Below are positions 53,820 to 62,108 of a stretch of 62,290 bases of DNA, in pieces. The stretch covers positions 1-62,290 of the forward strand of contig JBHJGY010000061.1 of assembly GCA_050331335.1 (NCBI GenBank), written 5' to 3'. Numbering within the stretch: the stretch's first letter is position 1; every line of letters starts with the position of its first letter. The notes under the pieces are model-generated. The model saw only the letters and a program-made list of their open reading frames with translations, searched no databases and was not told where the DNA came from. Both the position numbers and the translations under genes were made by a program. Source of the stretch: Thermohalobaculum sp050331335. GTDB lineage: Bacteria > Pseudomonadota > Alphaproteobacteria > Rhodobacterales > Rhodobacteraceae.

Positions 53820-54314
53820 ATGACCGGACACAAGCTCGACCAAATCGACCGCAAAATCCTCACCGAGCTTCAAGGCGACGGGCGCATGACGAATGTCGAG
53901 CTCTCGCGCCGGGTTGGGATATCCGCGCCGCCTTGCTTGCGGCGGGTACGGGCATTGGAGGATGCAGGGTTTATCGAGGGCTACCATGCGCGCGTCAACG
54001 CCCGCGCCCTCGGCTATGAGGTCATGGTCTTTGCGATGGTCTCGCTCAAGAGTCAGGCGGGGGAGGATCTTGCAGCTTTCGAAGACCGAGCGCGGGCCTG
54101 GCCGATGGTGCGCGAGTGCTTCATGCTCAATGGCGAGATCGACTTTCTGCTGAAATGCATGGCGCCAAATCTCGCGAGCTTCCAGTCGTTCCTCACCGAT
54201 CAGCTCACGGTCGCGCCCAATGTGGCTTCTGTGAAGACCTCGCTCGTGATCCGCCCAGCCAAGGATGCACCAGGGGTGCCTTTCGAGGCGGAGGACGTGG
54301 CGAAGGCTGGTTGA
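53820..54314 (+). CDS. Lrp/AsnC-family transcriptional regulator
   Basis: 164 aa. An N-terminal winged helix-turn-helix (about 4-60; LDQIDRKILTELQGDGRMTNVELSRRVG) binds DNA, and a C-terminal RAM/ligand-binding domain (about 65-150) follows. The open frame upstream is not Lrp-like, so the ATG at 53820 is preferred. The target genes are unknown; it is divergent from the ELM1 gene. Its last codons lie in the first copy of a 23-base tandem repeat. Confidence 0.92.
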   Translation: MTGHKLDQIDRKILTELQGDGRMTNVELSRRVGISAPPCLRRVRALEDAGFIEGYHARVNARALGYEVMVFAMVSLKSQAGEDLAAFEDRARAWPMVRECFMLNGEIDFLLKCMAPNLASFQSFLTDQLTVAPNVASVKTSLVIRPAKDAPGVPFEAEDVAKAG

Positions 54315-54379
54315 AAGCCCGACGGGCCACTGGCTGAAAGCCCGACGGGCCACTGGCTGAAAGCCCAACGGGCCCGTGG
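54311..54379. repeat. Three tandem 23-base repeats at the end of the Lrp-type gene
   Basis: Copies at 54311-54333, 54334-54356 and 54357-54379 are almost identical (first base T or C; the third differs in its last part). Each contains the small inverted repeat GCCC-GAC-GGGC (AAC in the third). The stop codon of the regulator lies in copy 1. The array could form a 3' mRNA structure. Confidence 0.8.
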
Positions 54380-54416
54380 CGGATTTTTGCCATGCTCGAC
54401 AGGTTTTGATCGGAGT

Positions 54417-54475
54417 GGCGGCGCCCGGGGGGGACACAGGCGCCGCCGACGACCGGAAAGGGGCAACGGTCGTCG
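54417..54475 (-). terminator. Two adjacent hairpins after the acidic repeat-protein gene
   Basis: GGCGGCGCC (54417-54425) pairs with GGCGCCGCC (54439-54447). CGACGACCG (54447-54455) pairs with CGGTCGTCG (54467-54475). Both stems are nine bases and perfect. They lie just past the 3' end of the minus-strand gene and before that of the plus-strand regulator, so they may stop both transcripts. Confidence 0.5.
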
Positions 54476-54490
54476 CCCCAATCAACGCTA

Positions 54491-55588
54491 TCAGCCGAGG
54501 AACCCGTCGACCTCGGAGCTGATCTCGTCCACCACATACTGCGCCAGTTCGACGAAGCTGTCGGTCTCTTCGGAGAACGCGATCTGCGTCTCGTAGGCGC
54601 GATCAATGTAGTTGATCACGACGTTGCCGTCTGTGGACTGGGTGATGAAGTAGTCTTCCGAAGCGTCGAGATCGGCGGCTTCCAAGGCGTCCTCATCGCC
54701 TTCGAGGGCCATGAGAGCCTCGAGGTCGGCCTCGATCCACGCTTGGACCTCGACGAAGCTGTCGGTGTCTTCGCCGAAGGGGATCTGCGTCTCCACCTCT
54801 CGGTTCGGCCCGACCAGCACCACGTCGCCGTCTTCGGAGGCGCGCACTTCATAGCTCTCCGACGCGTCGAAGTCGGAGGTCTCGAGCGCATCAGGGTCGC
54901 CGCTGCCCGCCTTCAGCTCCTCGAAATTCTCGCGGGCCTCGTCGAGGCGAGAGCGCAGATCATCCGCCCGGTCGCGGATGGTGTCGCCCAAATCCTCGAA
55001 GCCGTCGATCTCCTCATCGATGGGGCGGTTGGTCTCGAAGCTGTTGTTCGGGCCGGTGATGACGAGGGTCCCATCTTCGTTCTGGCTCAGGTCGAAATCC
55101 TCGGAGGCATCGAGGTCGGAGCCTTCGAGCCGGTCCGTGTCGCCGGTGAGACCGCGCAGTTCGTCAAGCTCGCCGCGGAGCTCTTCGATGCGGTCTTGCA
55201 CCTCCGTGATCCGGCCGCGCATTTCCTCGACGCGGTCGCGCAGGGCCTGGCCGAGATCGGCGAAACCGTTGATTTCCGCCTCGACGGAACGCTCGGTCTC
55301 GAAACTGCGCTTGGGGCCCGAGACATTCAGGGTGCCGTCCTCGTTTTGCGTGAGGTCGAAGTTTTCGGACGCATCCAGGTCGGAGCCTTCGACCTTTTCA
55401 GGGTCGCCCGAAAGGCCGCGCAGGTCGTCGAGGTTCTCGCGCCGCTCCTCGATCCGGGAGCCGAAGCTTGTCAGGTCGGTCCAGAAGCTGTCCAGCTCTG
55501 TGCCGAGAAGGGTGAAGGGCACGCCATCGCCGTCGCGAGACTCCAGGGTGCCGATGAGGTTGCGGGTAAAGAGGGTCGAGTTAGCCAT
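54491..55588 (-). CDS. Acidic four-repeat coiled-coil protein of unknown function
   Basis: 365 aa. Four repeats each start with a GD....E.SDLDAS-type core, at about residues 61, 149, 230 and 298, followed by an NEDG..-GP.-type beta segment (more diverged in repeats 3 and 4). In the first two repeats a long charged helix (for example RDRVEEMRGRITEVQDRIEEL) separates the cores. It has no Cys, no signal peptide and no membrane helix, and is strongly acidic. AAGGAGAG lies upstream of the ATG. I do not recognise the family. The composition is like the other two acidic Cys-free proteins in this window (42937 and 61111). Confidence 0.8.
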   Translation of the reverse strand: MANSTLFTRNLIGTLESRDGDGVPFTLLGTELDSFWTDLTSFGSRIEERRENLDDLRGLSGDPEKVEGSDLDASENFDLTQNEDGTLNVSGPKRSFETERSVEAEINGFADLGQALRDRVEEMRGRITEVQDRIEELRGELDELRGLTGDTDRLEGSDLDASEDFDLSQNEDGTLVITGPNNSFETNRPIDEEIDGFEDLGDTIRDRADDLRSRLDEARENFEELKAGSGDPDALETSDFDASESYEVRASEDGDVVLVGPNREVETQIPFGEDTDSFVEVQAWIEADLEALMALEGDEDALEAADLDASEDYFITQSTDGNVVINYIDRAYETQIAFSEETDSFVELAQYVVDEISSEVDGFLG

Positions 55589-55736
55589 GTCGCTCTCCTT
55601 GGTAAAATGGGTGATAAGCCCATTCGCAAGCCCGTTATGGGTTTGCTGCACCGTCGTGTCAACATCAATATGGGCATAAAGCCCATTTTTGTGCGGGAGA
55701 GGCTGAGGCTGTGGCCGTACAGGTAAGATTGGCCTT

Positions 55737-57107
55737 TCAGGTCTTCGCGTAGGGGTTCTCGCCTTTGCGCATGTGCAGGCGGAGCGGCACACCTTCGAGA
55801 CCGAAATCCCGCCTCAGCCCGTTGACGAGGTAACGGGTATAGCTCTCCGGGAGCGCCTCTGGCCGGGAGCACATCACCACGAAACCCGGAGGACGCGTGC
55901 GCACTTGCGTGATGTAACGCAGCTTGATCCGTCGGCCTGACGGCGCGGGAGGCGGATGTTCGGCAAGGGCGCGGGCAAGCCAGTCGTTGAGCTTCGCCGT
56001 CGTGACGCGGCGGTTCCAGACTTCGTGCATCCGCTCGATCGCCTCGCGCAGTCGGTCGAGACCGCGGCCGGTGAGCCCCGAGATCGTCACGAGCGGCGCG
56101 CCTTTGAGCTGGGGCAGGAGCCGCTCGGCCTCGGCCACCAGCTCCCGGCGCATCTCCTGCTTGTCCTCCACCGCGTCCCATTTGTTGACGGCGAGGATCA
56201 CCGCGCGGCCTTCCCGCTCGGCCAGATCGGCGATGCGGAGATCCTGGGTCTCGAAGGCGTTGTCCGCATCCATCAGAACCACCACAACCTCGGCGAAGCG
56301 GATCGCACGCAGGGCGTCTTGGGTCGAGAGGCGGTCGAGCTGCTCCGTGACCTTCGCCTTCTTGCGCAAGCCGGCTGTGTCGGCGATGCGAAAGGCGCGA
56401 CCGCCCCAGGTGACGTCGAGGGCGATGGCGTCGCGGGTGATGCCCGCCTCGGGACCCGTAAGCAGGCGGTCGTCCCCGAGGATCGTGTTGACCAGGGTCG
56501 ATTTGCCCGCGTTCGGCCGACCGGTGATTGCGATCTGCATCGGACGGCGCTCGGCCAATGGATCATCGTCCGCGCCTGGGATCCGTGCAGCTTCGGCCGC
56601 GGCCTCTGCGAGGCGCTCGGCATGGGGCGCGAGGGCAGCCAGCAGATCGCCCATTCCTTCGCCATGCTCGGCGGAGAGCGCGATCGGCTCGCCCAGGCCG
56701 AGCTCGAACGCCTCGTAGAGGCCGGCCTCGCCGCCGCGCCCCTCGGCCTTGTTGGCGGCGAGCAGGACATCGCGACCGCGTTTTCTGAGGAGTTCGGCGA
56801 GACTGCGGTCGAGGGGAGTTACGCCAGCGCGTGCGTCGATAAGGAAAAGGCACAGATCCGCCTCGCCCATCGCCCGTTCGGTCAGTCGGCGCATTCGGCC
56901 GGGCAGGCTTTCATCGGTGGCTTCCTCGAGCCCTGCCGTGTCGATCACGGTGAAGCGCAAATCCCCGAGCCTTGCCTCGCCCTCGCGCAGATCGCGGGTG
57001 ACGCCCGGCCTGTCATCCACGAGCGCCAGCCGTTTGCCGACCAGCCGGTTGAACAGCGTCGACTTCCCCACATTGGGGCGTCCGATGATGGCGAGCGAGA
57101 ACGGCAT
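55737..57107 (-). CDS. der: GTPase Der (EngA), ribosome assembly factor
   Basis: Essential GTPase with two tandem G domains needed for 50S assembly. The 456-aa product has G1 motifs GRPNVGKST (residue ~9) and GRPNAGKST (second domain, near 195), DTAGLEE and DTAGLRKK switch II regions, NKWD, and a C-terminal KH-like domain. The open frame upstream of 57107 is repetitive and unlike Der, so the ATG at 57107 is chosen. It lies downstream of bamB, as commonly found. Confidence 0.95.
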   Translation of the reverse strand: MPFSLAIIGRPNVGKSTLFNRLVGKRLALVDDRPGVTRDLREGEARLGDLRFTVIDTAGLEEATDESLPGRMRRLTERAMGEADLCLFLIDARAGVTPLDRSLAELLRKRGRDVLLAANKAEGRGGEAGLYEAFELGLGEPIALSAEHGEGMGDLLAALAPHAERLAEAAAEAARIPGADDDPLAERRPMQIAITGRPNAGKSTLVNTILGDDRLLTGPEAGITRDAIALDVTWGGRAFRIADTAGLRKKAKVTEQLDRLSTQDALRAIRFAEVVVVLMDADNAFETQDLRIADLAEREGRAVILAVNKWDAVEDKQEMRRELVAEAERLLPQLKGAPLVTISGLTGRGLDRLREAIERMHEVWNRRVTTAKLNDWLARALAEHPPPAPSGRRIKLRYITQVRTRPPGFVVMCSRPEALPESYTRYLVNGLRRDFGLEGVPLRLHMRKGENPYAKT

Positions 57108-57150
57108 GGGACGCCATATCCCGGTGCCGTCGATCGGGCAAGGCGTGGCC

Positions 57151-57180
57151 CGGGGCCTCAGTGCACGGGGCCTCAGTGCA
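57151..57180. repeat. Two tandem 15-base repeats between bamB and der
   Basis: CGGGGCCTCAGTGCA occurs at 57151-57165 and 57166-57180, exactly repeated. It lies in the 82-base gap between the bamB stop and the der start on the minus strand. No function is evident. Confidence 0.7.
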
Positions 57181-57189
57181 CGGGGGCGC

Positions 57190-58548
57190 TTAGCGGAAGG
57201 CGTGGAGCGTCGCGTCGTCGTCGAGCACGAAAAGCCGGTCGCCGCTGACAATCGCCCCCGTGAGCGAGCCGCCGGACAATTCGGCTGCGACATCGCCTGC
57301 GCCAGTCACCGCGTCGAAGGACCAGATCTGTCCCAGGCTGTCGGTGACCATGATACGCCCCGAGATCAGAACGGGCCCGGAATAGGTGATCGGGTCCTCC
57401 CGGTCCTCCTCGTCTTCGAATGCCGGGAGCGCCCGCTCCCACAGCGTCTGACCGGTGCGCGCATCGAGACGGAGAAGATCTGCGGTGTCAGAGACCATCC
57501 AAAGGCTGTCGCCGGCGGCCCAGATCGGTGCGGTCGCCCCGATCCGTCGGGTCCAGACGCGCCGCCCCGTGCGGGCATCGAGGGCTGCGGTGCGCCCGCT
57601 CTGATTGGCTGAGACGACAAGCGGGCCGATCAGGACCGGGTCTCCGGTGAGATCGGTGATCGCCGAGCGCGCGAGCCCGCGGCGTCCGCCGGTGATGACC
57701 GCGTTCCACACTTGCCGGCCGCCCAGCGCGTCGAGCAGCACAAGCTCACCTGAGGCGAAGGGCACCACGGCGGCGCCGCCGCCTAGGGCCGGGCTCGCCC
57801 CGCCGAGATAACTTGCATCGGCACCGACGCCCTGGACCCGCCAGAGCACTGTCCCGTCGGTGAGGTCGAGCGCAAAGCCCTGGCTCGCCCGGGTCACCGC
57901 GAGAACGCGGCCCGCCGCGACCGCCGGTCCTGCGCGAAACGGCGCGCCGAAGGCCCGCCGCCAAAGGACTTCCCCGCTTGCAGCCGACAGCGCCAGCACC
58001 TCGCCGAAGCCAGTTGTTGCGACGAGCCGGTCGCCGTCGAGCGCCAGCCCCCCGCCGAAACCTTCCTCGCCGTCCTCTTCCTCGTTGGGCACGAGGTTCG
58101 CGGTCCAGATAACGGATCCTGTGGCGGCGTCGAAGGCGCGGATCTCGGCCGCCGCATCGAGGGTGTAGACACGATTGCCGTCCGACACCGGCGCCGAGGT
58201 GATCAAGCCGTCGGAACTCGCGCCCGTGCCTGCATCGGCCCGCCAGATCAGCGACAGCCCGGTTGGTCCGGCGATGTGGCCGCCGTTATGGGCGGCGTTC
58301 GCCCCGGTCTGGGTCCAGGCAGAAACAGGCACCGCGGGCGGCAATGCCCGCTCGATCACTTGCTGGCCACCGGTTTCCGCAAGGGCGCCCCGAACTGGCA
58401 GGCGGGCGCCCTCCAGCCGCTCTTCGTCGTCGAAGAGCCCGCAGCCGCCAAGACCAACAACCATTGCCAACAGGGCCGCGAGACAGCTGCGCCCAGATCT
58501 GATCTCGGGGGCGCCGGGATGCCGGACCAGTTTCGCCTCAGTTGACAT
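57190..58548 (-). CDS. bamB: Outer-membrane assembly lipoprotein BamB
   Basis: Beta-propeller lipoprotein of the BAM complex that inserts beta-barrel proteins. The 452-aa product has a lipobox near residue 36 (GLGGC) and PQQ-like blades, such as VYTLDAAAEIRAFDAATGSVIW and LLRLDARTGQTLWERAL. It overlaps the 3' end of the yfgM-like gene by 11 bases, and der follows, giving the common yfgM-bamB-der order. Confidence 0.92.
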   Translation of the reverse strand: MSTEAKLVRHPGAPEIRSGRSCLAALLAMVVGLGGCGLFDDEERLEGARLPVRGALAETGGQQVIERALPPAVPVSAWTQTGANAAHNGGHIAGPTGLSLIWRADAGTGASSDGLITSAPVSDGNRVYTLDAAAEIRAFDAATGSVIWTANLVPNEEEDGEEGFGGGLALDGDRLVATTGFGEVLALSAASGEVLWRRAFGAPFRAGPAVAAGRVLAVTRASQGFALDLTDGTVLWRVQGVGADASYLGGASPALGGGAAVVPFASGELVLLDALGGRQVWNAVITGGRRGLARSAITDLTGDPVLIGPLVVSANQSGRTAALDARTGRRVWTRRIGATAPIWAAGDSLWMVSDTADLLRLDARTGQTLWERALPAFEDEEDREDPITYSGPVLISGRIMVTDSLGQIWSFDAVTGAGDVAAELSGGSLTGAIVSGDRLFVLDDDATLHAFR

Positions 58549-59242
58549 CGCTCGCCCCTTCAGACCTTACCGCTTCAGGAAGCTCCGTGGCGGGCTGGCC
58601 AGCCGGGTCTGTCGCCTCCGCGCCGAGGACCGCCAGCATCTGCCGCGCCCTGATGTTGAGGGATCGCGTCAGCCCGGGTGTCTCGAGAATTGCCCTAAGA
58701 TCGGCCACGGCGCCGGAGCGATCGCCCGCGTTGAGCCGGAGGGCTGCGCGAAGCTCGAGTGCCAGGGCGCGATAGGGCGCGCCTTCCGCCGTGATCCCTG
58801 CAAGCGCGCCTTCCGCCTCCGCAAGCGGCAGACCGGGCGCGGCAATTCGGGCGGCCTCGAGCGCAGCGAGATCGGCATAGCTGCGGGGCAGTCGCGCGTC
58901 CTCGGCGATGCTGCGGTAGGTTTCCAGCGCGGCCTCCCTCTCGCCAGCCTCGCTCTGTGCACGGGCAAGCGCCAGTCGCGCGACGGTCGTGGAAGGGCCG
59001 TCGAGCTCGGCAAGCACCGCCTCGGCTCCAGCAACGCCTGGCTCGGCGCGCAAGAAGGCGCCGCCACGCTCCCGCGCCGCCTCGGCTGCCCGGGCTTCCA
59101 GCCAGGCCCAGATCGCGGCGGCCCCGACGATGGCAACAATCCCTCCGATCACGAAGGGTCCATAACGCTTCCAGAGGCGGAACATGCGGTCAGCCCGCAC
59201 CTCCTCGGTCACCTCGCGAATGAAGCTGTCCTGATCGCTCAA
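58538..59242 (-). CDS. YfgM-like TPR protein (ancillary SecYEG subunit)
   Basis: 234 aa. An N-terminal cytoplasmic stretch (MSDQDSFIREVTEEVRADRM) and one membrane helix (about 28-47) are followed by a periplasmic TPR-like helical region with Ala-rich repeats. In E. coli, YfgM works with the Sec translocon and lies just upstream of bamB, as here. Sequence identity cannot be measured, so the call rests on layout and position. Confidence 0.82.
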   Translation of the reverse strand: MSDQDSFIREVTEEVRADRMFRLWKRYGPFVIGGIVAIVGAAAIWAWLEARAAEAARERGGAFLRAEPGVAGAEAVLAELDGPSTTVARLALARAQSEAGEREAALETYRSIAEDARLPRSYADLAALEAARIAAPGLPLAEAEGALAGITAEGAPYRALALELRAALRLNAGDRSGAVADLRAILETPGLTRSLNIRARQMLAVLGAEATDPAGQPATELPEAVRSEGASDVN

Positions 59243-59394
59243 AAGGGGCTCCGTACTCGGGAAGGCTGCGCATCTGCGATGCTCGCGCGCGCGCCACGAC
59301 TGTCGGCCGGCAGCCTAGCGAGGCCCGCGCCGGACGCAAGCGGTTTCGCCCGCCGCGTGCTATGCTCGGGCGATGACCAGCGAAGGGGAATGGC

Positions 59395-60612
59395 ATGCGG
59401 ACCGAGAAGCTCGATTTCGAAGGACATGGCGGGGCGCGGTTGGCCGCACGGCTCGACACGCCGCCGGGACGGCCCAAGGCGGCAGCGCTCTTCGCCCACT
59501 GCTTCACCTGTGGCAAGGACATCGCCGCGGCGCGCCGGATCGCGGGCCGGCTTTCGGCGGCTGGCATCGCGGTGCTGCGCTTCGACTTCACGGGGTTGGG
59601 GCATTCCCAGGGCGAGTTCGCCAGCACCGGCTTCACCTCGAATGTGGGGGATCTGGTCGCGGCCGCGGGGGCGCTCGAGGCACGCGGGATGGCGCCGCAG
59701 ATCCTGATCGGCCATTCACTGGGCGGCGCCGCAGTGCTGGCGGCGGCGGGCGAGATCCCCAGCGTGCGGGCAGTGGTCGCCATCGGCGCGCCGGCCGATC
59801 CCGGCCATGTGCTGCACAATTTCGGCGCAGCGCTCGAGACGATCCGGGCCGACGGGCAGGCCGAAGTCAACCTTGCAGGACGAAAGTTCACCATTGGCCG
59901 CGGCTTCGTGGAAGATGTGGAGGGGCAACGGATTGCCGAACGGGTGGCAGGGCTGAAGGCCGCGCTTCTTGTCCTCCACGCACCGCGGGACGCTCAGGTC
60001 GGGATCGAGAACGCGGCGGAGATTTTCCAAGCGGCCAAACATCCCAAGAGCTTCGTCACCCTCGATGACGCGGACCACTTGCTGACCCGGGCCGCCGATG
60101 CCGATTATGCGGCGCGGGTGATCGAGGCTTGGTCGGAACGGTATTTGTCCGTCGCGCCGGAACCGGAGCGTCCCGCCGAGCGTGTTGTCAGGGTTTGCGA
60201 GGCGGATCCGGGCGGCTTCCTGCAAGACATCCGGATTGGCCCCCAGCACAGCCTGGTCGCGGACGAGCCCAAAAGCCATGGCGGCACCGATCTTGGGCCC
60301 TCGCCTTACGGCCTGGTCTCGGCTGGTCTCGGCGCGTGTACGGCGATGACGATCCGGATGTATGCTCGGCGCAAGGGCTGGCCGCTCGAGGATGTCTGCG
60401 TCGATGTCGAGCACGACAAGATCCATGCGGAGGACTGCGCTGCTTGCGAGACCGCGGAGGGCCGGATCGACCGGTTCCGCCGCGTGATCCGCTTGGAAGG
60501 CCAGCTCGATGCCGCCCAGCGCGCGCGCCTTCTGGAGATCGCCGACAGGTGCCCGGTTCATCGAACGCTCGAGAGCGAGGTTACGATCGAGACCCGGCTC
60601 GCGGACGGCTGA
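59395..60612 (+). CDS. Bifunctional alpha/beta hydrolase-OsmC protein
   Basis: 405 aa. Residues about 1-260 form an alpha/beta hydrolase with the nucleophile motif GHSLGGAA and a late His in DDADHLL. Residues about 265-400 form an OsmC-like domain with redox-type Cys residues (GLGACTAMTIRMYA and DRCPVHRTL), the pattern of peroxide-reducing OsmC/Ohr proteins. The fusion is known from other proteobacteria. GAAGGGG precedes the ATG. Confidence 0.9.
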   Translation: MRTEKLDFEGHGGARLAARLDTPPGRPKAAALFAHCFTCGKDIAAARRIAGRLSAAGIAVLRFDFTGLGHSQGEFASTGFTSNVGDLVAAAGALEARGMAPQILIGHSLGGAAVLAAAGEIPSVRAVVAIGAPADPGHVLHNFGAALETIRADGQAEVNLAGRKFTIGRGFVEDVEGQRIAERVAGLKAALLVLHAPRDAQVGIENAAEIFQAAKHPKSFVTLDDADHLLTRAADADYAARVIEAWSERYLSVAPEPERPAERVVRVCEADPGGFLQDIRIGPQHSLVADEPKSHGGTDLGPSPYGLVSAGLGACTAMTIRMYARRKGWPLEDVCVDVEHDKIHAEDCAACETAEGRIDRFRRVIRLEGQLDAAQRARLLEIADRCPVHRTLESEVTIETRLADG

Positions 60613-60947
60613 TGGCGAGGCGCGGGCAAGGCGGGCGTCGGTGGCCGGGTTGGCCACCGGTGATCACGGACAGGCTTCGGCGCGGAGCCCGCTCAGGCTG
60701 GGCTCACACCGCGAAGGCAGTGTCGAACTCAAGGCCGATCGGCCTGGTCACAACCGGGGTCGAGCTCGCGCGCTTCGCCGCCGAATGGGGCGAGGCTGCC
60801 GTCCGGGCCGGCGAAGATGTCGACCACGTCAACAAGGCTCGGCATTTCGAGCCCTTAGCGCAAGCTTCCCGCTTAGGGACTGCGTCTGGGACGCGCCGGC
60901 TTTTGGGTTTGATCCGTATGCGCGACGTAATCGACGCGAACCCCTAA
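60612..60947 (+). CDS. Possible small gene overlapping the OsmC-fusion stop
   Basis: A 111-codon frame whose ATG overlaps the preceding stop (TGATG). The N-terminal third is Arg/Gly-rich, but the middle, GVELARFAAEWGEAAVRAGEDVD, looks protein-like. No family recognised, and the GC-rich composition makes chance frames common, so I rate it low. The remaining sequence to 61110 holds one hairpin at 61026. Confidence 0.25.
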   Translation: MARRGQGGRRWPGWPPVITDRLRRGARSGWAHTAKAVSNSRPIGLVTTGVELARFAAEWGEAAVRAGEDVDHVNKARHFEPLAQASRLGTASGTRRLLGLIRMRDVIDANP

Positions 60948-61025
60948 CAAAAAGAAGCAGGCGGATGTCGCAGAACGCGATCCGACCGTCATAATCTCAA
61001 GTGAAGGCCGAGAGTTTTGAGAGCG

Positions 61026-61051
61026 GCCCCCCGGTTGAAACTCCGGGGGGC
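61026..61051 (-). terminator. Hairpin downstream of the 141-aa acidic-protein gene
   Basis: GCCCCCCGG (61026-61034) pairs perfectly with CCGGGGGGC (61043-61051) with an 8-base loop. It is about 60 bases past the 3' end of the minus-strand gene. No T-run follows on either strand. Confidence 0.45.
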
Positions 61052-61110
61052 ACACGAGACCTGCATCGTCTGCCCGCGGGGCGCTAAGCCCCGAGCATGG
61101 CAGGGGATGC

Positions 61111-61536
61111 TCAGGCGACGTCGTCGCCGAAGAAGTTGAAGAGCGGGTTCTCGAAGGTGAACCCGGTGCCGGCGAAGTCCTCGCCCGGGCCAAAAGGAAC
61201 CGCCTCGGTGCCGAGGAACTGGATCGAACCGCCAGCGCTCGCGGTCACACCGAAGAAGCCGGAGTTATCGCCAGGCTGATCCTGGGTCAAATATCCATCA
61301 AGCGCAACGCCGAATTTGATGTCGAAGAAGATACCGTCATAAGAAAACTCGGTGCTGAGCGAGCTCTCGATATCGACGCCGTCTTCGTCGCTTTCACCAA
61401 GAGTGAACTCGGCGTCGTTCGCAACCGAGATGCCGAGGGTGTTAAAGAGCTCCGCAACGTCCGACGGAAGGTCTTCGTTGTCGAAGTCGAACTCGTCAAC
61501 GAAGTCACTGATCAGGCTTTCGATGGTGTCGAGCAT
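61111..61536 (-). CDS. Small acidic, cysteine-free protein of unknown function
   Basis: 141 aa, starting MLDTIESLISDFVDEFDFDN, strongly acidic, with beta-like alternation later (STEFSYDGIFFDIKFGVALD). The C-terminus is hydrophobic then acidic (NPLFNFFGDDVA). No Cys, signal peptide or membrane helix. AAGGA is 9 bases upstream of the ATG. It resembles the 42937 protein in composition and ending. Such C-termini occur in type I secretion substrates, but no transporter is near. Its N-terminus also resembles a tiny frame just upstream at 61753. Confidence 0.7.
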   Translation of the reverse strand: MLDTIESLISDFVDEFDFDNEDLPSDVAELFNTLGISVANDAEFTLGESDEDGVDIESSLSTEFSYDGIFFDIKFGVALDGYLTQDQPGDNSGFFGVTASAGGSIQFLGTEAVPFGPGEDFAGTGFTFENPLFNFFGDDVA

Positions 61537-61669
61537 GTCTAGGTTCCTTTTTGAGTTGGATCAGAGATGGGTCGTGGTCGTTCCGCATAAGGGGGACTGG
61601 CGTGAGATTTGAACTCGATCGTGCCCGGCTCCCCACCGATCGCATGCGTAAGGGCTCCTCAAGGATCCC

Positions 61670-61753
61670 TCAGGCCGCCGAAAGACGGTCATCGTTGGTA
61701 GGTTCGATTTCACGAGCAAACTTGAAGATCAAGCGTTCGATCTTGTCAAGCAT
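61670..61753 (-). CDS. 27-aa frame related to the N-terminus of the 141-aa acidic protein
   Basis: Minus-strand ATG at 61753 and stop at 61670. The product begins MLDKIERLIFKFAREIE, matching the MLDTIESLISDFVDEFD start of the downstream gene in pattern. GAGGGG lies 8 bases ahead. It may be a truncated duplicate or a real small protein. Confidence 0.35.
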   Translation of the reverse strand: MLDKIERLIFKFAREIEPTNDDRLSAA

Positions 61754-62108
61754 GACAGTTGCCCCTCACTCTCCACTAAACCGCCCCGGCGAACGCCCGG
61801 AGTTGTCATGGCCTCAACCCGTGATTCGGACAATCCCAATTTCCGGTTGAGTGCGCAAGGGCAGTTAACGTTTGCAGCGGCTTGTCGCAGTCGAACAACA
61901 GAAATGCTGGCGGTTTCGCGCCTCGCAACGGCGAGGCAGCTTTAACGATTGGGTGCGCGCAAGGTTTTTGCGGATGGCCTTTGCGGAAATTGACGTCGCG
62001 AGACCTGGCGATGGACGGGCAGATCGCGATTCCGGATTGTCAAGCGGGCGACGATTGCGGCCTTCTCAATCTGCGGTTGCCAAGCGTGCTCCCCCAAAAA
62101 CACGCCGC
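61754..62108. other. Intergenic region, nothing recognised
   Basis: No gene, RNA or clear promoter is seen. A short frame at 61882-62145 overlaps the 3' end of the transporter gene on the other strand and is likely a shadow. Confidence 0.4.

Noticed and set aside
54311..54379. Possible CRISPR array
   Set aside because: Three directly adjacent 23-base copies have no spacers between them, and no cas genes are in the window.
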